Positions 1-10,736 of a stretch of 64,000 bases of DNA are shown in pieces. Made by a program: the position numbers and the translations under genes. This DNA comes from Yamadazyma tenuis (lineage: Eukaryota > Ascomycota > Pichiomycetes > Serinales > Debaryomycetaceae). The stretch's first letter is position 1, and the number at the start of each line of letters is the position of its first letter. The DNA is taken from the NCBI RefSeq assembly GCF_029203305.1, contig NC_089465.1, forward strand, positions 930,001-994,000. The letters are read 5' to 3'. A model generated the notes under the pieces. The model searched no databases. It was not told the origin of the DNA and was given only the letters and a program-made list of their open reading frames with translations.

Positions 1-41
1 AATCGGTTTTATATAATATTTAACGAACTGGCTGCGAAAAC

Positions 42-1901
42 TCAACACTTACCAGATAAACTGAAATCGGCCACCAACGGACGGTGGTCGCTCATGTAAA
101 CACCATTATACTTGGAATGGAGCATTCCAAACTGATCAAGTCGTAAAAGAAGCTTGTCGGCAGGATCCTTGGAGTATTTGTCAGTATCTGCACAGTTCAC
201 GTTGTGGGTGACTTTCTTGGTGTAGGAAGGAGCAAATATATAGTCAATGTTCTGGCCACCGGCACTGAGCACTTCCCCTTCGAACCCTGTCACAGTGGAC
301 TTGACATGCCCAAAGTGGTTGAAAGGTGTCGTATGCTTGGCACTGTTAATCAAGTGTTTGGTCAAAATATTGTATGGTTCACCCTTGGGTTCATTGTTCA
401 AGTCTCCACACAAAAATGAGGGCCATTTGTTGATTTCTTGGATCTTCTGAACAATCACTTCAGCCGATCCGGCACGGGCCATCTCTCCCACGTGATCTAG
501 GTGGGTGTTGAACACATTAATGTAGTTTCCTGTCTGTTTGTGCTTAAAGGTTGCGAATGTGAGTATTCTCAAATATTTTGCATCCCATCCTTCTAGGGAC
601 ATTCTTTCATTTTTGTCATTCAACCAAATAGTGTCTTCAAAGACCGCTTCCCATTCAGAGGGTCTGTACAAGATGGGCACAAACTCGCCGGTATCTTCAC
701 CGTCGATTCTTCCTTTGGCATAATAGGCCCATTCGGGCGCATCTTTGGATGAAAATCGGTTCAATTCATCCATTATGTCAAGAATTTGAAACTTATACAC
801 TTCCTGAAGCGTCACAATGGTGTTTGACCTGGCATTAAACCGGATGGAGTTGGTGATCTTTCTATATCTATCTCCCCATACTTCTTCACCAGGTACTAGG
901 ATATCATGCCCACCATTCTTCACGTTGTGGGAATAGATTCGAAAGCTCAAGGGCTTGATTTTGATTTTACTAAAGTCGTCGTTGACCACTGCGTATATAA
1001 CCACAGGTTTGGTGACTGTCTTAGGTAATGACTTCCCATACTGGCTGGGGGTAGGAACTCCCAACCTACCATATCCTTGCTTATTCTTTGGATTGTGACC
1101 AAACGAATCTTCGTGGTCAATATCTCCAATTTTGTTGGCCTTCATAAGTTCCATTTCCTTTTCGTCGGTGTCTTCTAGGAAGATACTTCCATTTGCATCC
1201 AATTCTTCAGGATCAACTTGCTCAATTCCTCCCAAGTACTTGTTGGGGTTGTTTGGATCTGGTGTTTCTTCAGGTTCACCAACAGCCAGGTCTGGTTTGA
1301 TGGCATGGTGTGGACGAACCTTATTATTTGAGGATGTCTGTTTTTCCAACTTGGGCTCAGCATACTTTACCGGATCCTTATTCGAAGTACCAGGCTTTAA
1401 TGACAATTTACCAGTCTCAGGCTTTGCCTTTGGCTTTTCCTTCGGCTTTTCCTTCGGCTTTTCCTTCGGCTTTTCCTTCACATTGGCTTTGTTGGTCGAG
1501 GGTTTGGAATCAATTTTGTAGTTATGGGGCTTTGGTGGTGCTTTGGGACCCAAGGAATCCCCGTTCTCATCATATTCTTCGACCTCTGCGTCATCTTCGG
1601 GGAGAGAAGGTTCTTTTTGCTTTACTGGCTTGGGCTTTGATGGTTTTTTTGGTTTGGTTTTCGTCTTGTCTGCCACCAGACCGGATTCCCCGTTCTTAGC
1701 ACCCTTACCATACTTCTTTCTCCAATTTTCGAACTCTTCATTCTGGTCTTTTACATTCAGCAGATCATTTGCAGAAATGTCCTTAGTGTGCTCAGACCGG
1801 GTGAAGAACAGGGGCCTTAATATTGTGAAGACCACCGAGGTAATAATGATTGATAATAGGACCAACAACCTCACCCTTTTGGTACTCAGCTTCTTCGTCA
1901 T
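42..1901 (-). CDS. Membrane-anchored endonuclease/exonuclease/phosphatase (EEP) family protein
   Basis: The 619-residue protein opens with a short basic stretch and one hydrophobic segment (about residues 10-30), so it is probably a type II membrane or secreted protein. A long Lys/Pro/Glu-rich linker follows (about 60-210), including a KEKP repeat. The C-terminal half (about 310-615) carries the DNase I-like EEP signatures in order: LQEV (metal-binding Glu), NTHLDHVG, the GDLNNEP version of GDxN, and a terminal SDHRPLVADF. This set is typical of Mg-dependent phosphodiesterases or phosphatases. The substrate (nucleic acid, inositol phosphate or sphingolipid) cannot be decided from the motifs. 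The start is the only ATG before the hydrophobic segment. The domain is complete, and the stop lies 41 bases from the window edge. Fold assignment is secure; function is not. Confidence 0.85.
   Translation of the reverse strand: MTKKLSTKRVRLLVLLSIIITSVVFTILRPLFFTRSEHTKDISANDLLNVKDQNEEFENWRKKYGKGAKNGESGLVADKTKTKPKKPSKPKPVKQKEPSLPEDDAEVEEYDENGDSLGPKAPPKPHNYKIDSKPSTNKANVKEKPKEKPKEKPKEKPKAKPETGKLSLKPGTSNKDPVKYAEPKLEKQTSSNNKVRPHHAIKPDLAVGEPEETPDPNNPNKYLGGIEQVDPEELDANGSIFLEDTDEKEMELMKANKIGDIDHEDSFGHNPKNKQGYGRLGVPTPSQYGKSLPKTVTKPVVIYAVVNDDFSKIKIKPLSFRIYSHNVKNGGHDILVPGEEVWGDRYRKITNSIRFNARSNTIVTLQEVYKFQILDIMDELNRFSSKDAPEWAYYAKGRIDGEDTGEFVPILYRPSEWEAVFEDTIWLNDKNERMSLEGWDAKYLRILTFATFKHKQTGNYINVFNTHLDHVGEMARAGSAEVIVQKIQEINKWPSFLCGDLNNEPKGEPYNILTKHLINSAKHTTPFNHFGHVKSTVTGFEGEVLSAGGQNIDYIFAPSYTKKVTHNVNCADTDKYSKDPADKLLLRLDQFGMLHSKYNGVYMSDHRPLVADFSLSGKC
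1429..1479. repeat. 12-bp tandem repeat coding for the KEKP linker
   Basis: The 12-base unit ttcggcttttcc occurs about four times in a row (first copy tttggcttttcc). On the minus strand it encodes repeated Lys-Glu-Lys-Pro in the linker of the EEP-family protein. The copies are nearly identical at DNA level, so copy number is likely to vary between strains. The unit is a multiple of three and keeps the frame. Confidence 0.8.
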
Positions 1902-2151
1902 GTCTATTGGAACATTTCACCTACAAGGCGCGTTTAGCATAAAAAGAATTGGACGTGCACAACACAAAACGTGAATTGATAGCCTACAATGAGAAGAGTA
2001 CGTAGTGTACAACTCTAAGCGAAAGTTAATCGTGGAGTGGAGCATACAGCAAACTAGTCTGTGGTTATTAAAGGCACTGGGTACTCAAGAGTATTCCTTC
2101 AATTATATTTTTGCTTAGTAAGTTCCTAACCCTTTTAATTGTAAAGTTGAA

Positions 2152-2198
2152 GTCCGTGGCCTAGTGGTCAGAAATTCGGGACTAACGAAGCCATGGAC
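2152..2198 (+). other. tRNA-like fragment (A box plus acceptor-like stem) upstream of tRNA-Gln
   Basis: This 47-base element begins GTCCGTG and ends CATGGAC, which can pair over 7 bp with one G-U, like an acceptor stem. It contains TGGCCTAGTGG (2157-2167), an exact match to the Pol III A-box consensus, followed by GTCAGAA as in the D arm of yeast tRNA-Asp. It lacks an anticodon arm and a normal B box and is too short for a working tRNA. It ends 10 bases before the tRNA-Gln gene. It may be a deleted tRNA relic or an extra A box. Confidence 0.35.
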
Positions 2199-2208
2199 AA
2201 ATGAAAAA

Positions 2209-2280
2209 GGTTGTATAGTGTAGTGGTTATCACAGTTGGTTTTGATCCAATTAACCCCAGTTCGAATCCGGGTACGACCT
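2209..2280 (+). tRNA. tRNA-Gln (anticodon TTG)
   Basis: The 72-base cloverleaf has acceptor strands GGTTGTA/TACGACC, a D arm containing the A box (tagtgtagtgg), an anticodon stem GTTGG/CCAAT with loop TTTTGAT (anticodon TTG), and a T loop TTCGAAT. It closely resembles yeast tRNA-Gln(UUG), including the U discriminator base. There is no intron. The T stem CCCAG/CCGGG has one A-C mismatch (fourth pair), which is unusual. A run of 11 T follows directly as Pol III terminator. It reads CAA codons. Confidence 0.93.
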
Positions 2281-2281
2281 G

Positions 2282-2292
2282 TTTTTTTTTTT
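2282..2292 (+). terminator. Pol III T-run terminator of tRNA-Gln
   Basis: Eleven consecutive T begin two bases after the last base of the tRNA, the usual RNA polymerase III stop signal. Confidence 0.85.
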
Positions 2293-2516
2293 GCAACTCT
2301 ACGAAAGCTATTGGTTTCTCCTTCTAATAACAGGTTTTTAGGGCAGATCCTTTGCTTCACACCTACCTAACTTCTTCGTTTATAGCACAGAATTAAACGT
2401 ACTTTCTCTTCCACATCTTATCAATGATAACTGCAAATTCAAATCGCACCAACTTGATAGAAGAGCATTGAGCAAAAAAAAATTTTCAGTTCACACAGTT
2501 AATAGACCACAAAAAG

Positions 2517-4160
2517 ATGTCTGCAGTTATTGGTATTTCGTTCGGGAACACCTCGTCAAGTATTGCTTTTGCTAATGGTGAAGGTAAGGTTGAAGTCATT
2601 GCCAATCCAGATGGTGACAGATCCATTCCATCGACCTTAGCCTATGTTGGAGAAGATGAGTACCATGGTCAACAGGCTAACGCTCAATTAATTAGAAACA
2701 GCAAAAACACCATCATCAACTTCAGAGACTTTATTGGAAAGACTTTCGATGAAGTCAACACTGAAGTTACCAAGACCGGTGCTCCAGCTATCAAGACTGC
2801 TGATGGAAGCATTGGATTTAACATCACCAGACAAGATGGTAAGGTCGAAGTTATCACAGTTGCAGAAGCCACCAAGAGACATTTAAAACAGTTGCAAAAT
2901 GCTGCTGAAGACTTCTTAGGTAAAAAGGTTGAAGGAGCTGTGATCACTGTTCCAACTGATTTTACTGAAGCTCAAAGAGAAGAGTTAATCAAGTTGAGTA
3001 ACGAAACTGGTTTGAAAGTTCACCAATTAATCAACGAACCAAGTAGTGCATTATTATCTCATTTGACTCAAAAAGATGAACTGTACTCTCAGAACAAGAT
3101 TTACTTGGTGGCCGACTTTGGTGGAATCAGATCCGATGCTGCCATTATTGCCGTCAGAGGTGGGATCCTCACTGTGTTGAGCACTTTACACGATAAAGAA
3201 TTAGGAGGTGACAGATTGGATGAAGCTTTAATGGAATTTTTCGCCAAGGACTTTGAAAAGAAGTACAAGGTGAACCCAAGAACTGATGCCAGATCTTTGG
3301 CAAAGTTGAGAAGCGAGAGTATTGTGGTAAAGAAGACTCTTTCCAACGTCCAATCCTCCACTTGTTCCATCGAGTCCGTGGCTGAAGGTATTGACTATCA
3401 TACTACCATCAACAGATTGAGATACGAATTGACCATTAGAGGTACGATTTCGAAGATGACAGGATTTGTTGAAAAGTTGGTGGAAAGAGCTGAGTTGATC
3501 CCTTCTGAAATCAACGAAATCTTGTTGGTGGGAGGAAGCTCCAACACTCCTAAATTGTCAAGTGAATTGAGAAGTCTTTTCCCCGAATCCACAGCCATCA
3601 TTTCTCCTGTTTTTGACACCAAGGCTATTTTACCAAATGAGTTGATTTGTAGGGGAGCTGCTTTACAAGCGGCTTTGATCGAATCGTTCGATGATGACGA
3701 AATCAAAGAAAGCTTACAGCCAATTGTCGTGAACACCCAACACTTGGTGCACTCCATTGGTATCAAGGATGCTGATGGTAAGTTTGTGCCTATCGTTGTC
3801 AGTGAGACCGCTTATCCTATCAAGAGATCTCTTGAAGTCACCAATGGCGAAAGTAGCAGTGTGTTGGTGGAATTATACGAGGGTAAAAAGCTGATCAAGG
3901 AAACTGTGATCGAACCAACCAAAGTTGAGTACAGTGACGATGAAGAAGACTCGAGCGAAGAAGACGAAGAGCCTGAGATCATAAAAGAAGTGGTTGAAGA
4001 GTGTGGTGAATTGTTGGGATCATTGTCATTGAAAGACTTGAAGCCTGCCAGCAAGTTGGAAATCATCATCAACATCACGCAAGATGGAAAGTTACACATA
4101 TCTTCTAGAGAGTTAAAGGTGGGGTCTGTGGCCACCAAAGTTGAGTTAGAGTTCAAGTAG
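2517..4160 (+). CDS. SSZ1: Ssz1-like atypical Hsp70 of the ribosome-associated complex
   Basis: The 547-residue protein begins AVIGISFGNTSSSIAF, the diverged phosphate-1 loop of Ssz1, and has an Hsp70 ATPase fold over about residues 1-390 (INEPSSALL, LVADFGG, ILLVGGSSNTPKL). The substrate-binding part is short and diverged, with an acidic insert near residue 480. Overall length fits yeast Ssz1 (538 residues) rather than a canonical 640-residue Hsp70, and there is no EEVD tail. In yeast Ssz1 pairs with the J-protein Zuo1 to form RAC, which stimulates Ssb on nascent chains at the ribosome exit. The ATG follows an A-rich leader and is the first in frame. The orthology is firm. Confidence 0.95.
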   Translation: MSAVIGISFGNTSSSIAFANGEGKVEVIANPDGDRSIPSTLAYVGEDEYHGQQANAQLIRNSKNTIINFRDFIGKTFDEVNTEVTKTGAPAIKTADGSIGFNITRQDGKVEVITVAEATKRHLKQLQNAAEDFLGKKVEGAVITVPTDFTEAQREELIKLSNETGLKVHQLINEPSSALLSHLTQKDELYSQNKIYLVADFGGIRSDAAIIAVRGGILTVLSTLHDKELGGDRLDEALMEFFAKDFEKKYKVNPRTDARSLAKLRSESIVVKKTLSNVQSSTCSIESVAEGIDYHTTINRLRYELTIRGTISKMTGFVEKLVERAELIPSEINEILLVGGSSNTPKLSSELRSLFPESTAIISPVFDTKAILPNELICRGAALQAALIESFDDDEIKESLQPIVVNTQHLVHSIGIKDADGKFVPIVVSETAYPIKRSLEVTNGESSSVLVELYEGKKLIKETVIEPTKVEYSDDEEDSSEEDEEPEIIKEVVEECGELLGSLSLKDLKPASKLEIIINITQDGKLHISSRELKVGSVATKVELEFK

Positions 4161-4600
4161 TTAGAATTAAATAGTAGAACCCTCATAATACGCAATTTGG
4201 GTGGACAGCTGGCCAGCCTGCACAAGTGCAAATCGGTTTTGTAAATCGCGATCCAGGGGTGATGGGCCGGAATAATTGATATAAGGACACGAAGGCACAT
4301 AATTGCAACCATAGGATCGCACATGGTCGGCGTATTACTGGATAGCAATCATATTCAATGAACCACAGCCATGCTAAGTTCACACAAAGTGTTTCCAACC
4401 ACCGGTCCAAAACCCAAGAAAAAGCCCCCAAAGGGCTATTTGCTGGTTGGTCACAAAAGTGCAAAAGGCTGGAAGATTTTTTCCTCATATTTGGCACAGC
4501 CTAAAAATATAAGGTAGGCAATTTCCCCAAATTATTTATCAAGAATAATTTGTAAAATTGTTCCAGTTGTTTACTAAGTTATTATTGTGAATAGTTCAAG
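4161..4600. other. Intergenic, SSZ1 3' flank and promoter of the next gene
   Basis: There is no credible gene in these 440 bases. A nested inverted repeat lies at 4395-4450: CCAACCA (4395-4401) with TGGTTGG (4444-4450), and inside it AGCCC with GGGCT (4423-4437). AT-rich sequence precedes the downstream start. Confidence 0.5.
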
Positions 4601-5149
4601 ATGGCCATATTCAGAAGCAAGTCTGGTAAAACCGTCGAAGGCTATAACCCCCATGAAAGGGACTATAAGATGCATTCAGCCAACGTGCACGATCCTGTGT
4701 TGTCAGCTGTTAATGAAGCTCAACCCTTTGAGCAAGCCGCTGATAGAATCGAAAGAAGACCTTCTTACTTGTCACAAGACAGCGCCAACCTCAAAGACAT
4801 CTTTGGGCAACCCATCAACCATGGAGATATGTCCAACCCCACCAGATCAAGAAATGAAAGACCTTTGGACACCATCAGAGCGTTTGAATACGCCATCACC
4901 GGAGATGTGTCGTATAGAGATCAGTTGGAAAGCAGCCGGTTGGGCTGGGGATTCCACGAAGATTTCCCCCACTATGATGCTGTTGGAGGAGTTGGCGGAT
5001 CAAGTGGTGACTTACCTGGTAACGACTACGGACGTCCCACCATCAACTTTGGTGAACAACCCATGTACCTGGCACAGAACTATTCGGCTAGTTCGTTGAA
5101 GAACGAGCAGAAGAAGAAGAAGAGGGGGTTGTTTGGTAGAAAGAAGTAA
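4601..5149 (+). CDS. Small hydrophilic protein of unknown function
   Basis: The 182-residue protein has no signal peptide or membrane segment. It is polar, with a central acidic/aromatic part (about 85-140) and a strongly basic end (KKKKRGLFGRKK) that could bind RNA, ribosomes or acidic membrane. The N-terminus (MAIFRSKSGKTVEGYNPHER) and motifs such as PFEQAADRIERRPSY look conserved rather than random, and codon use is like that of the neighbours. It may belong with the small fungal YMR295C/YGR273C-type proteins, but this is a weak impression. The ATG follows an A/T-rich leader typical of expressed yeast genes. Confidence 0.75.
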   Translation: MAIFRSKSGKTVEGYNPHERDYKMHSANVHDPVLSAVNEAQPFEQAADRIERRPSYLSQDSANLKDIFGQPINHGDMSNPTRSRNERPLDTIRAFEYAITGDVSYRDQLESSRLGWGFHEDFPHYDAVGGVGGSSGDLPGNDYGRPTINFGEQPMYLAQNYSASSLKNEQKKKKRGLFGRKK

Positions 5150-6952
<1,803 letters not shown>

Positions 6953-7064
6953 TTCTTATATACTGTAATATACCCTACCACAAAACCCCGTTGCGAATTT
7001 TCAGAGCGCGTTGTTCAGCAAAGAAAAATTTAAAAACACCCTGGAACTCTACGTCTCACCACCA

Positions 7065-7658
7065 ATGAAGTTATTTGCATTTTTGTGGTTGATTGGATTG
7101 GCACTTTGCCACAACGTCTTGTTGCCTCCATACGGTAAGCAATGTTTCTTTGAAACCTTGAAGAAGAATGATGAATTGGCCATCTCTTTCCAGGTGGGAT
7201 CAAGAGACCCTCAAAATGGTGAACAGTTGAAGGCTTCCTTTTATATTGGCTCTCCCAGTGGCCAGGTCTTGGTCAAGAAAAATGATATCGACCACGGTGA
7301 CGAGGTGGTCAGAGCCACTAGTGATGGCAAATACACCTACTGTTTTTCTAACGAAAGATCCAGTAGAGTGGATATGGATGTTTCTTTCAATGTGCACGGG
7401 GTGATCTATATTGATTTTGAAAACCCCGACTCTAACACCTTGGACTACGCCATCCAAAGATTGAGTCAGTTGACCAGTGACGTGAAGGCTGAACAGGGAT
7501 ACTTGGTGATCAGAGAAAGAACTCACAGAAACACCGCCGAATCCACCAACTCCAGAGTCAAGTGGTGGTCGGTGTTTCAAATCCTCATGGTGGCCACCAA
7601 CTCGTTGTTCCAGATCTACTATTTGAGACGGTTCTTCGAGGTGAAACTGGTAGTTTAG
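7065..7658 (+). CDS. EMP24: p24-family ER cargo receptor Emp24
   Basis: The 197-residue type I membrane protein has a signal peptide (1-16), a GOLD domain with a Cys pair (QCFFE and YTYCF), a coiled-coil stalk, the p24-beta signature RERTHRNTAESTNSRVKWW, one TM helix and a short tail YYLRRFFEVKLVV. The FF and terminal VV motifs are COPII/COPI sorting signals. The p24 complex (Emp24, Erv25, Erp1, Erp2) sorts GPI-anchored cargo into COPII vesicles. The start at 7065 is the first ATG in the frame and places the signal peptide at the N-terminus; the frame stays open upstream but without a Met. Length matches yeast Emp24 (203). Confidence 0.95.
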   Translation: MKLFAFLWLIGLALCHNVLLPPYGKQCFFETLKKNDELAISFQVGSRDPQNGEQLKASFYIGSPSGQVLVKKNDIDHGDEVVRATSDGKYTYCFSNERSSRVDMDVSFNVHGVIYIDFENPDSNTLDYAIQRLSQLTSDVKAEQGYLVIRERTHRNTAESTNSRVKWWSVFQILMVATNSLFQIYYLRRFFEVKLVV

Positions 7659-8101
7659 GGGTAGCTCTATAAGGTTAATAAAAATGTATTTTTCAAAAAC
7701 ATCTGGGTAGAGCTGGTCGTGTCACTCGGGCAAATAATTCAGTTGAAGACGAATGCCTTTCATTCCCAAGAGGATGAGCTCGGCAGAAAGGATTAAACCG
7801 TTGATTTATTTGTACGCTCGGATTTACGGTGCGTCTGACTTCATATGATAGTAGATGGGGTTGGAAGAACTTGGGGTATTTCGGGGTTTTGTCAATACCC
7901 CCAGATAAAGAAACCGAATATACCGGAGTTTAAGCCGGTAAGTTGGTGCCTGCCAATCTGCGGGTCTTTACGGGATATTTTGCAATTACCATATTGTGGA
8001 AAACGGTTCCCCTCAAAACTCCTAAAAGTCACACAGGCATTTTCGCAGGAACTATAAAGTCAGGAAAATATATCTATTTTTTTGGTTTCCTTATTTACAT
8101 A
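7659..8101. other. Intergenic, promoter of the aspartate aminotransferase gene
   Basis: No gene is seen. An 8-bp inverted repeat GGGGTATT (7873-7880) / AATACCCC (7894-7901) lies about 200 bases before the next start; it could form a hairpin or bind a dimeric factor. Confidence 0.45.
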
Positions 8102-9352
8102 ATGTCCAAGTACTTCCCCAGTGTCAAAGAGTTACCTCCAGACCCCTTGTTTGGGTTAAAGGCCAGATTCACCTCCGACTCTCGTTCGGATAAAGTGGAT
8201 TTAGGTATTGGTGCTTACAGAGATAACAATGGTAAACCATGGATATTACCTGCTGTGAAGAAAGCTGAAGCCCAGTTGGTCAGTGGCGCCAACTACAATC
8301 ATGAATATTTATCCATTGAAGGGTTTGCTGGGTTTGTCAACAGTGCTGCCAGAATCATATTGGGAGATGACTCGGTGGCTATCAAAGAGAACAGACTCCT
8401 CAGTCAACAGAGTTTAAGTGGTACTGGTGCTTTACATGTGGCCGGTAAGTTCTTGAAAGAGTTCTACCACAAATCCGATGCAAAGATCTATTTGTCCAAG
8501 CCAACATGGGCCAACCACAATCAGATTTTTCAAACCTTGGGGTTTGAAACTGCTACTTACCCGTACTGGGATAACGACACCAAGTCATTGGATTTGACCG
8601 GCTTCTTGAAGGCCATTGACGATGCCCCCAAAGGATCTATTTTCTTGTTACATGCTTGTGCACACAACCCCACTGGGTTGGACCCCTCTAAAACTCAGTG
8701 GCTCGAGATTTTGGATAAATTGGTTGCAAATGACCATTTACCTTTATTTGATAGCGCCTACCAAGGGTTTGCTAGTGGAGACTTGGAGTTGGATAGTTAC
8801 TCCATCAGAACTGCCGTGAACTCGAAGAAATTCTCTGCTCCCATTGTCATTTGCCAGTCGTTTGCTAAGAACTGTGGAATGTACGGGGAGAGAGTAGGTG
8901 CTGTTCACGTGATTCCGAGCGAAACTAACGAAGCTTTGAACAAGGCCATTGTTTCGCAGTTGAAGAAGATCATCAGATCCGAAATCTCCAACCCTCCAGC
9001 GTATGGATCCAAGGTGGTTGCAACTATTTTGAACGATCCAGAGTTGTTCAAGCAATGGAAAGATGATTTAATTACCATGAGTTCGAGGATCAACCAGATG
9101 AGAATCAAGTTGAGAGATAGTCTTGTTGAGTTACAAACTCCAGGCACCTGGGACCATATTGTAAACCAAACCGGTATGTTTTCGTTTACAGGATTGTCAT
9201 CCGATATGGTCAAGAGATTGGAAGAGAAGCACGCGGTATATTTGGTAAGCAGTGGCAGAGCTTCTGTGGCCGGATTAAATGAGCACAACATCAACAAGGT
9301 GGCCAAATCTTTTGATGAGGTTGTTAGATTTTATACAAAGAGTAAGCTCTAA
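8102..9352 (+). CDS. AAT21: Aspartate aminotransferase, cytosolic/peroxisomal, with PTS1
   Basis: The 416-residue protein is a class I PLP aminotransferase that interconverts aspartate/2-oxoglutarate and oxaloacetate/glutamate. Visible features are the N-terminal arm (VDLGIGAYRDNNGKPW), the substrate region HACAHNPTG (184-192), and the PLP Schiff-base lysine in SFAKN (Lys256). There is no mitochondrial presequence, so this is the cytosolic Aat2 type. It ends in SKL, a canonical peroxisomal PTS1, consistent with a role in shuttling reducing equivalents across the peroxisomal membrane. The start at 8102 matches the family N-terminus (MSKYFPSVKEL). The frame runs 53 codons further upstream without family similarity and without an ATG. 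Confidence 0.93.
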   Translation: MSKYFPSVKELPPDPLFGLKARFTSDSRSDKVDLGIGAYRDNNGKPWILPAVKKAEAQLVSGANYNHEYLSIEGFAGFVNSAARIILGDDSVAIKENRLLSQQSLSGTGALHVAGKFLKEFYHKSDAKIYLSKPTWANHNQIFQTLGFETATYPYWDNDTKSLDLTGFLKAIDDAPKGSIFLLHACAHNPTGLDPSKTQWLEILDKLVANDHLPLFDSAYQGFASGDLELDSYSIRTAVNSKKFSAPIVICQSFAKNCGMYGERVGAVHVIPSETNEALNKAIVSQLKKIIRSEISNPPAYGSKVVATILNDPELFKQWKDDLITMSSRINQMRIKLRDSLVELQTPGTWDHIVNQTGMFSFTGLSSDMVKRLEEKHAVYLVSSGRASVAGLNEHNINKVAKSFDEVVRFYTKSKL

Positions 9353-9418
9353 TCTATATATGCAATTCGATGAGTATTGAAAATGGCCTGGTTTTACGCA
9401 CGTAGACTTTTTCGCCGG

Positions 9419-9425
9419 TGACTCA
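9419..9425. promoter_or_regulatory. Gcn4-type site TGACTCA upstream of ARO2
   Basis: A perfect palindromic TGACTCA lies 77 bases before the ARO2 start. Gcn4 binds this heptamer in yeasts and activates amino-acid biosynthesis genes under starvation. The position and the target pathway both fit. Confidence 0.6.
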
Positions 9426-9501
9426 ATTCACACCAGTACTTGACTGAAAAATCGAGCATACGAAAAGTTTCTAGTTCTCATCATCAGTCACATAACTAGT
9501 C

Positions 9502-10638
9502 ATGTCCAGTTTCGGAACGTTATTCAAAGTCACTACTTACGGTGAGTCCCACTGTAAGTCTGTCGGATGTATAGTCGAAGGGGTTCCTCCCGGGTTGGCC
9601 TTGACTGAAGAAGACATCCAACCTCAATTAACCAGAAGAAGACCTGGCCAAAGTAAGTTAAGTACTCCGAGAAATGAAAAGGACAGAGTGATGATCCAAA
9701 GTGGAACAGAGTTCGGCAAGACCTTGGGTTCTCCTATTGGTATGTTGGTTCTTAACCAGGACCAAAGACCTCATGACTACGGTGAGATGGATGTCTTCCC
9801 AAGACCCTCTCACGCCGATTTGACTTACATTCAAAAATACGGATTGAAAAGTTCGAGTGGTGGAGGACGGGCATCTGCTAGGGAAACTATTGGCCGTGTT
9901 GCGGCCGGTGCCATTGCTGAGCATATCTTGAAGAAAATTAACAACGTTGAAATCGTTGCATTTGTGTCTCAAATTGGTAATGTAGCAATGAACAGAGACT
10001 GTAATGATCCTACCTTCTTGAAAATATTGAATACCGCTACTAAGGATAGCATCGATGCCACTGGTCCTATCAGATGTCCTGATGAAAACGTAAAGGACGA
10101 AATGGTCAAGGTCATTGAAAAGCATAGAGATTCCAACGACTCCATTGGAGGAGTTGTCACCTGTGTGATTAGAAATTGTCCTATCGGATTGGGAGAACCA
10201 TGTTTCGATAAGTTGGAAGCCTTGTTAGCACATGCCATGTTGTCTGTGCCAGCTACAAAGGGGTTTGAAATCGGTAGTGGTTTCGAAGGTGTTAAGGTTC
10301 CAGGTTCCAAGCACAATGATCCATTTACCTACGATGAGAATCTCAAGAGATTAAGAACTACGACTAATAACAGTGGAGGTATCCAAGGGGGGATCTCCAA
10401 TGGAGAAAATATCTACTTCTCTGTTGCTTTCAAGTCAGCTGCCACCATCAGTCAAGAACAACCCACTTCTACTTATGATGGTAAAGACGGAGTCTTAGCT
10501 GCAAAGGGAAGACATGATCCAAGTGTGACCCCAAGAGCCGTTCCAATTGTGGAAGCCATGGCTGCTTTGGTGATAATGGATCAGGTGTTGATTCAAAATA
10601 GTAGAACCAGCACCATAGATATGCTCAAGAAACATTAA
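9502..10638 (+). CDS. ARO2: Chorismate synthase
   Basis: The 378-residue protein starts [18 protein letters not shown], the FMN-binding chorismate synthase signature 1, and continues with [15 protein letters not shown], the [18 protein letters not shown] segment and a C-terminal [19 protein letters not shown]. It converts EPSP to chorismate at the end of the shikimate pathway. Fungal enzymes also have flavin reductase activity. Length equals yeast Aro2 (376). There is no intron. The start is the first ATG. A Gcn4 site lies 77 bases upstream. Confidence 0.97.
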   Translation: MSSFGTLFKVTTYGESHCKSVGCIVEGVPPGLALTEEDIQPQLTRRRPGQSKLSTPRNEKDRVMIQSGTEFGKTLGSPIGMLVLNQDQRPHDYGEMDVFPRPSHADLTYIQKYGLKSSSGGGRASARETIGRVAAGAIAEHILKKINNVEIVAFVSQIGNVAMNRDCNDPTFLKILNTATKDSIDATGPIRCPDENVKDEMVKVIEKHRDSNDSIGGVVTCVIRNCPIGLGEPCFDKLEALLAHAMLSVPATKGFEIGSGFEGVKVPGSKHNDPFTYDENLKRLRTTTNNSGGIQGGISNGENIYFSVAFKSAATISQEQPTSTYDGKDGVLAAKGRHDPSVTPRAVPIVEAMAALVIMDQVLIQNSRTSTIDMLKKH

Positions 10639-10736
10639 TCAGTATACATTTAGTTAACCTTGTATAGTTGATTTATCCTACTCGATTTTTTTTCGCAACG
10701 AAAAGCTGATTTTTTGTTCCTTTGAATACACCGGCC

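Noticed and set aside
42..64. GTAAGT at the last codons of the EEP-family gene, as a possible donor of an intron running off the window
   Set aside because: The EEP domain is already complete with its terminal SDH motif, and the only acceptor in the window would leave an intron of about 22 bases.
3812..4348. 178-codon antisense frame at the end of SSZ1
   Set aside because: Shadow of the acidic SSZ1 tail; Ser runs come from reversed gat/gaa codons.
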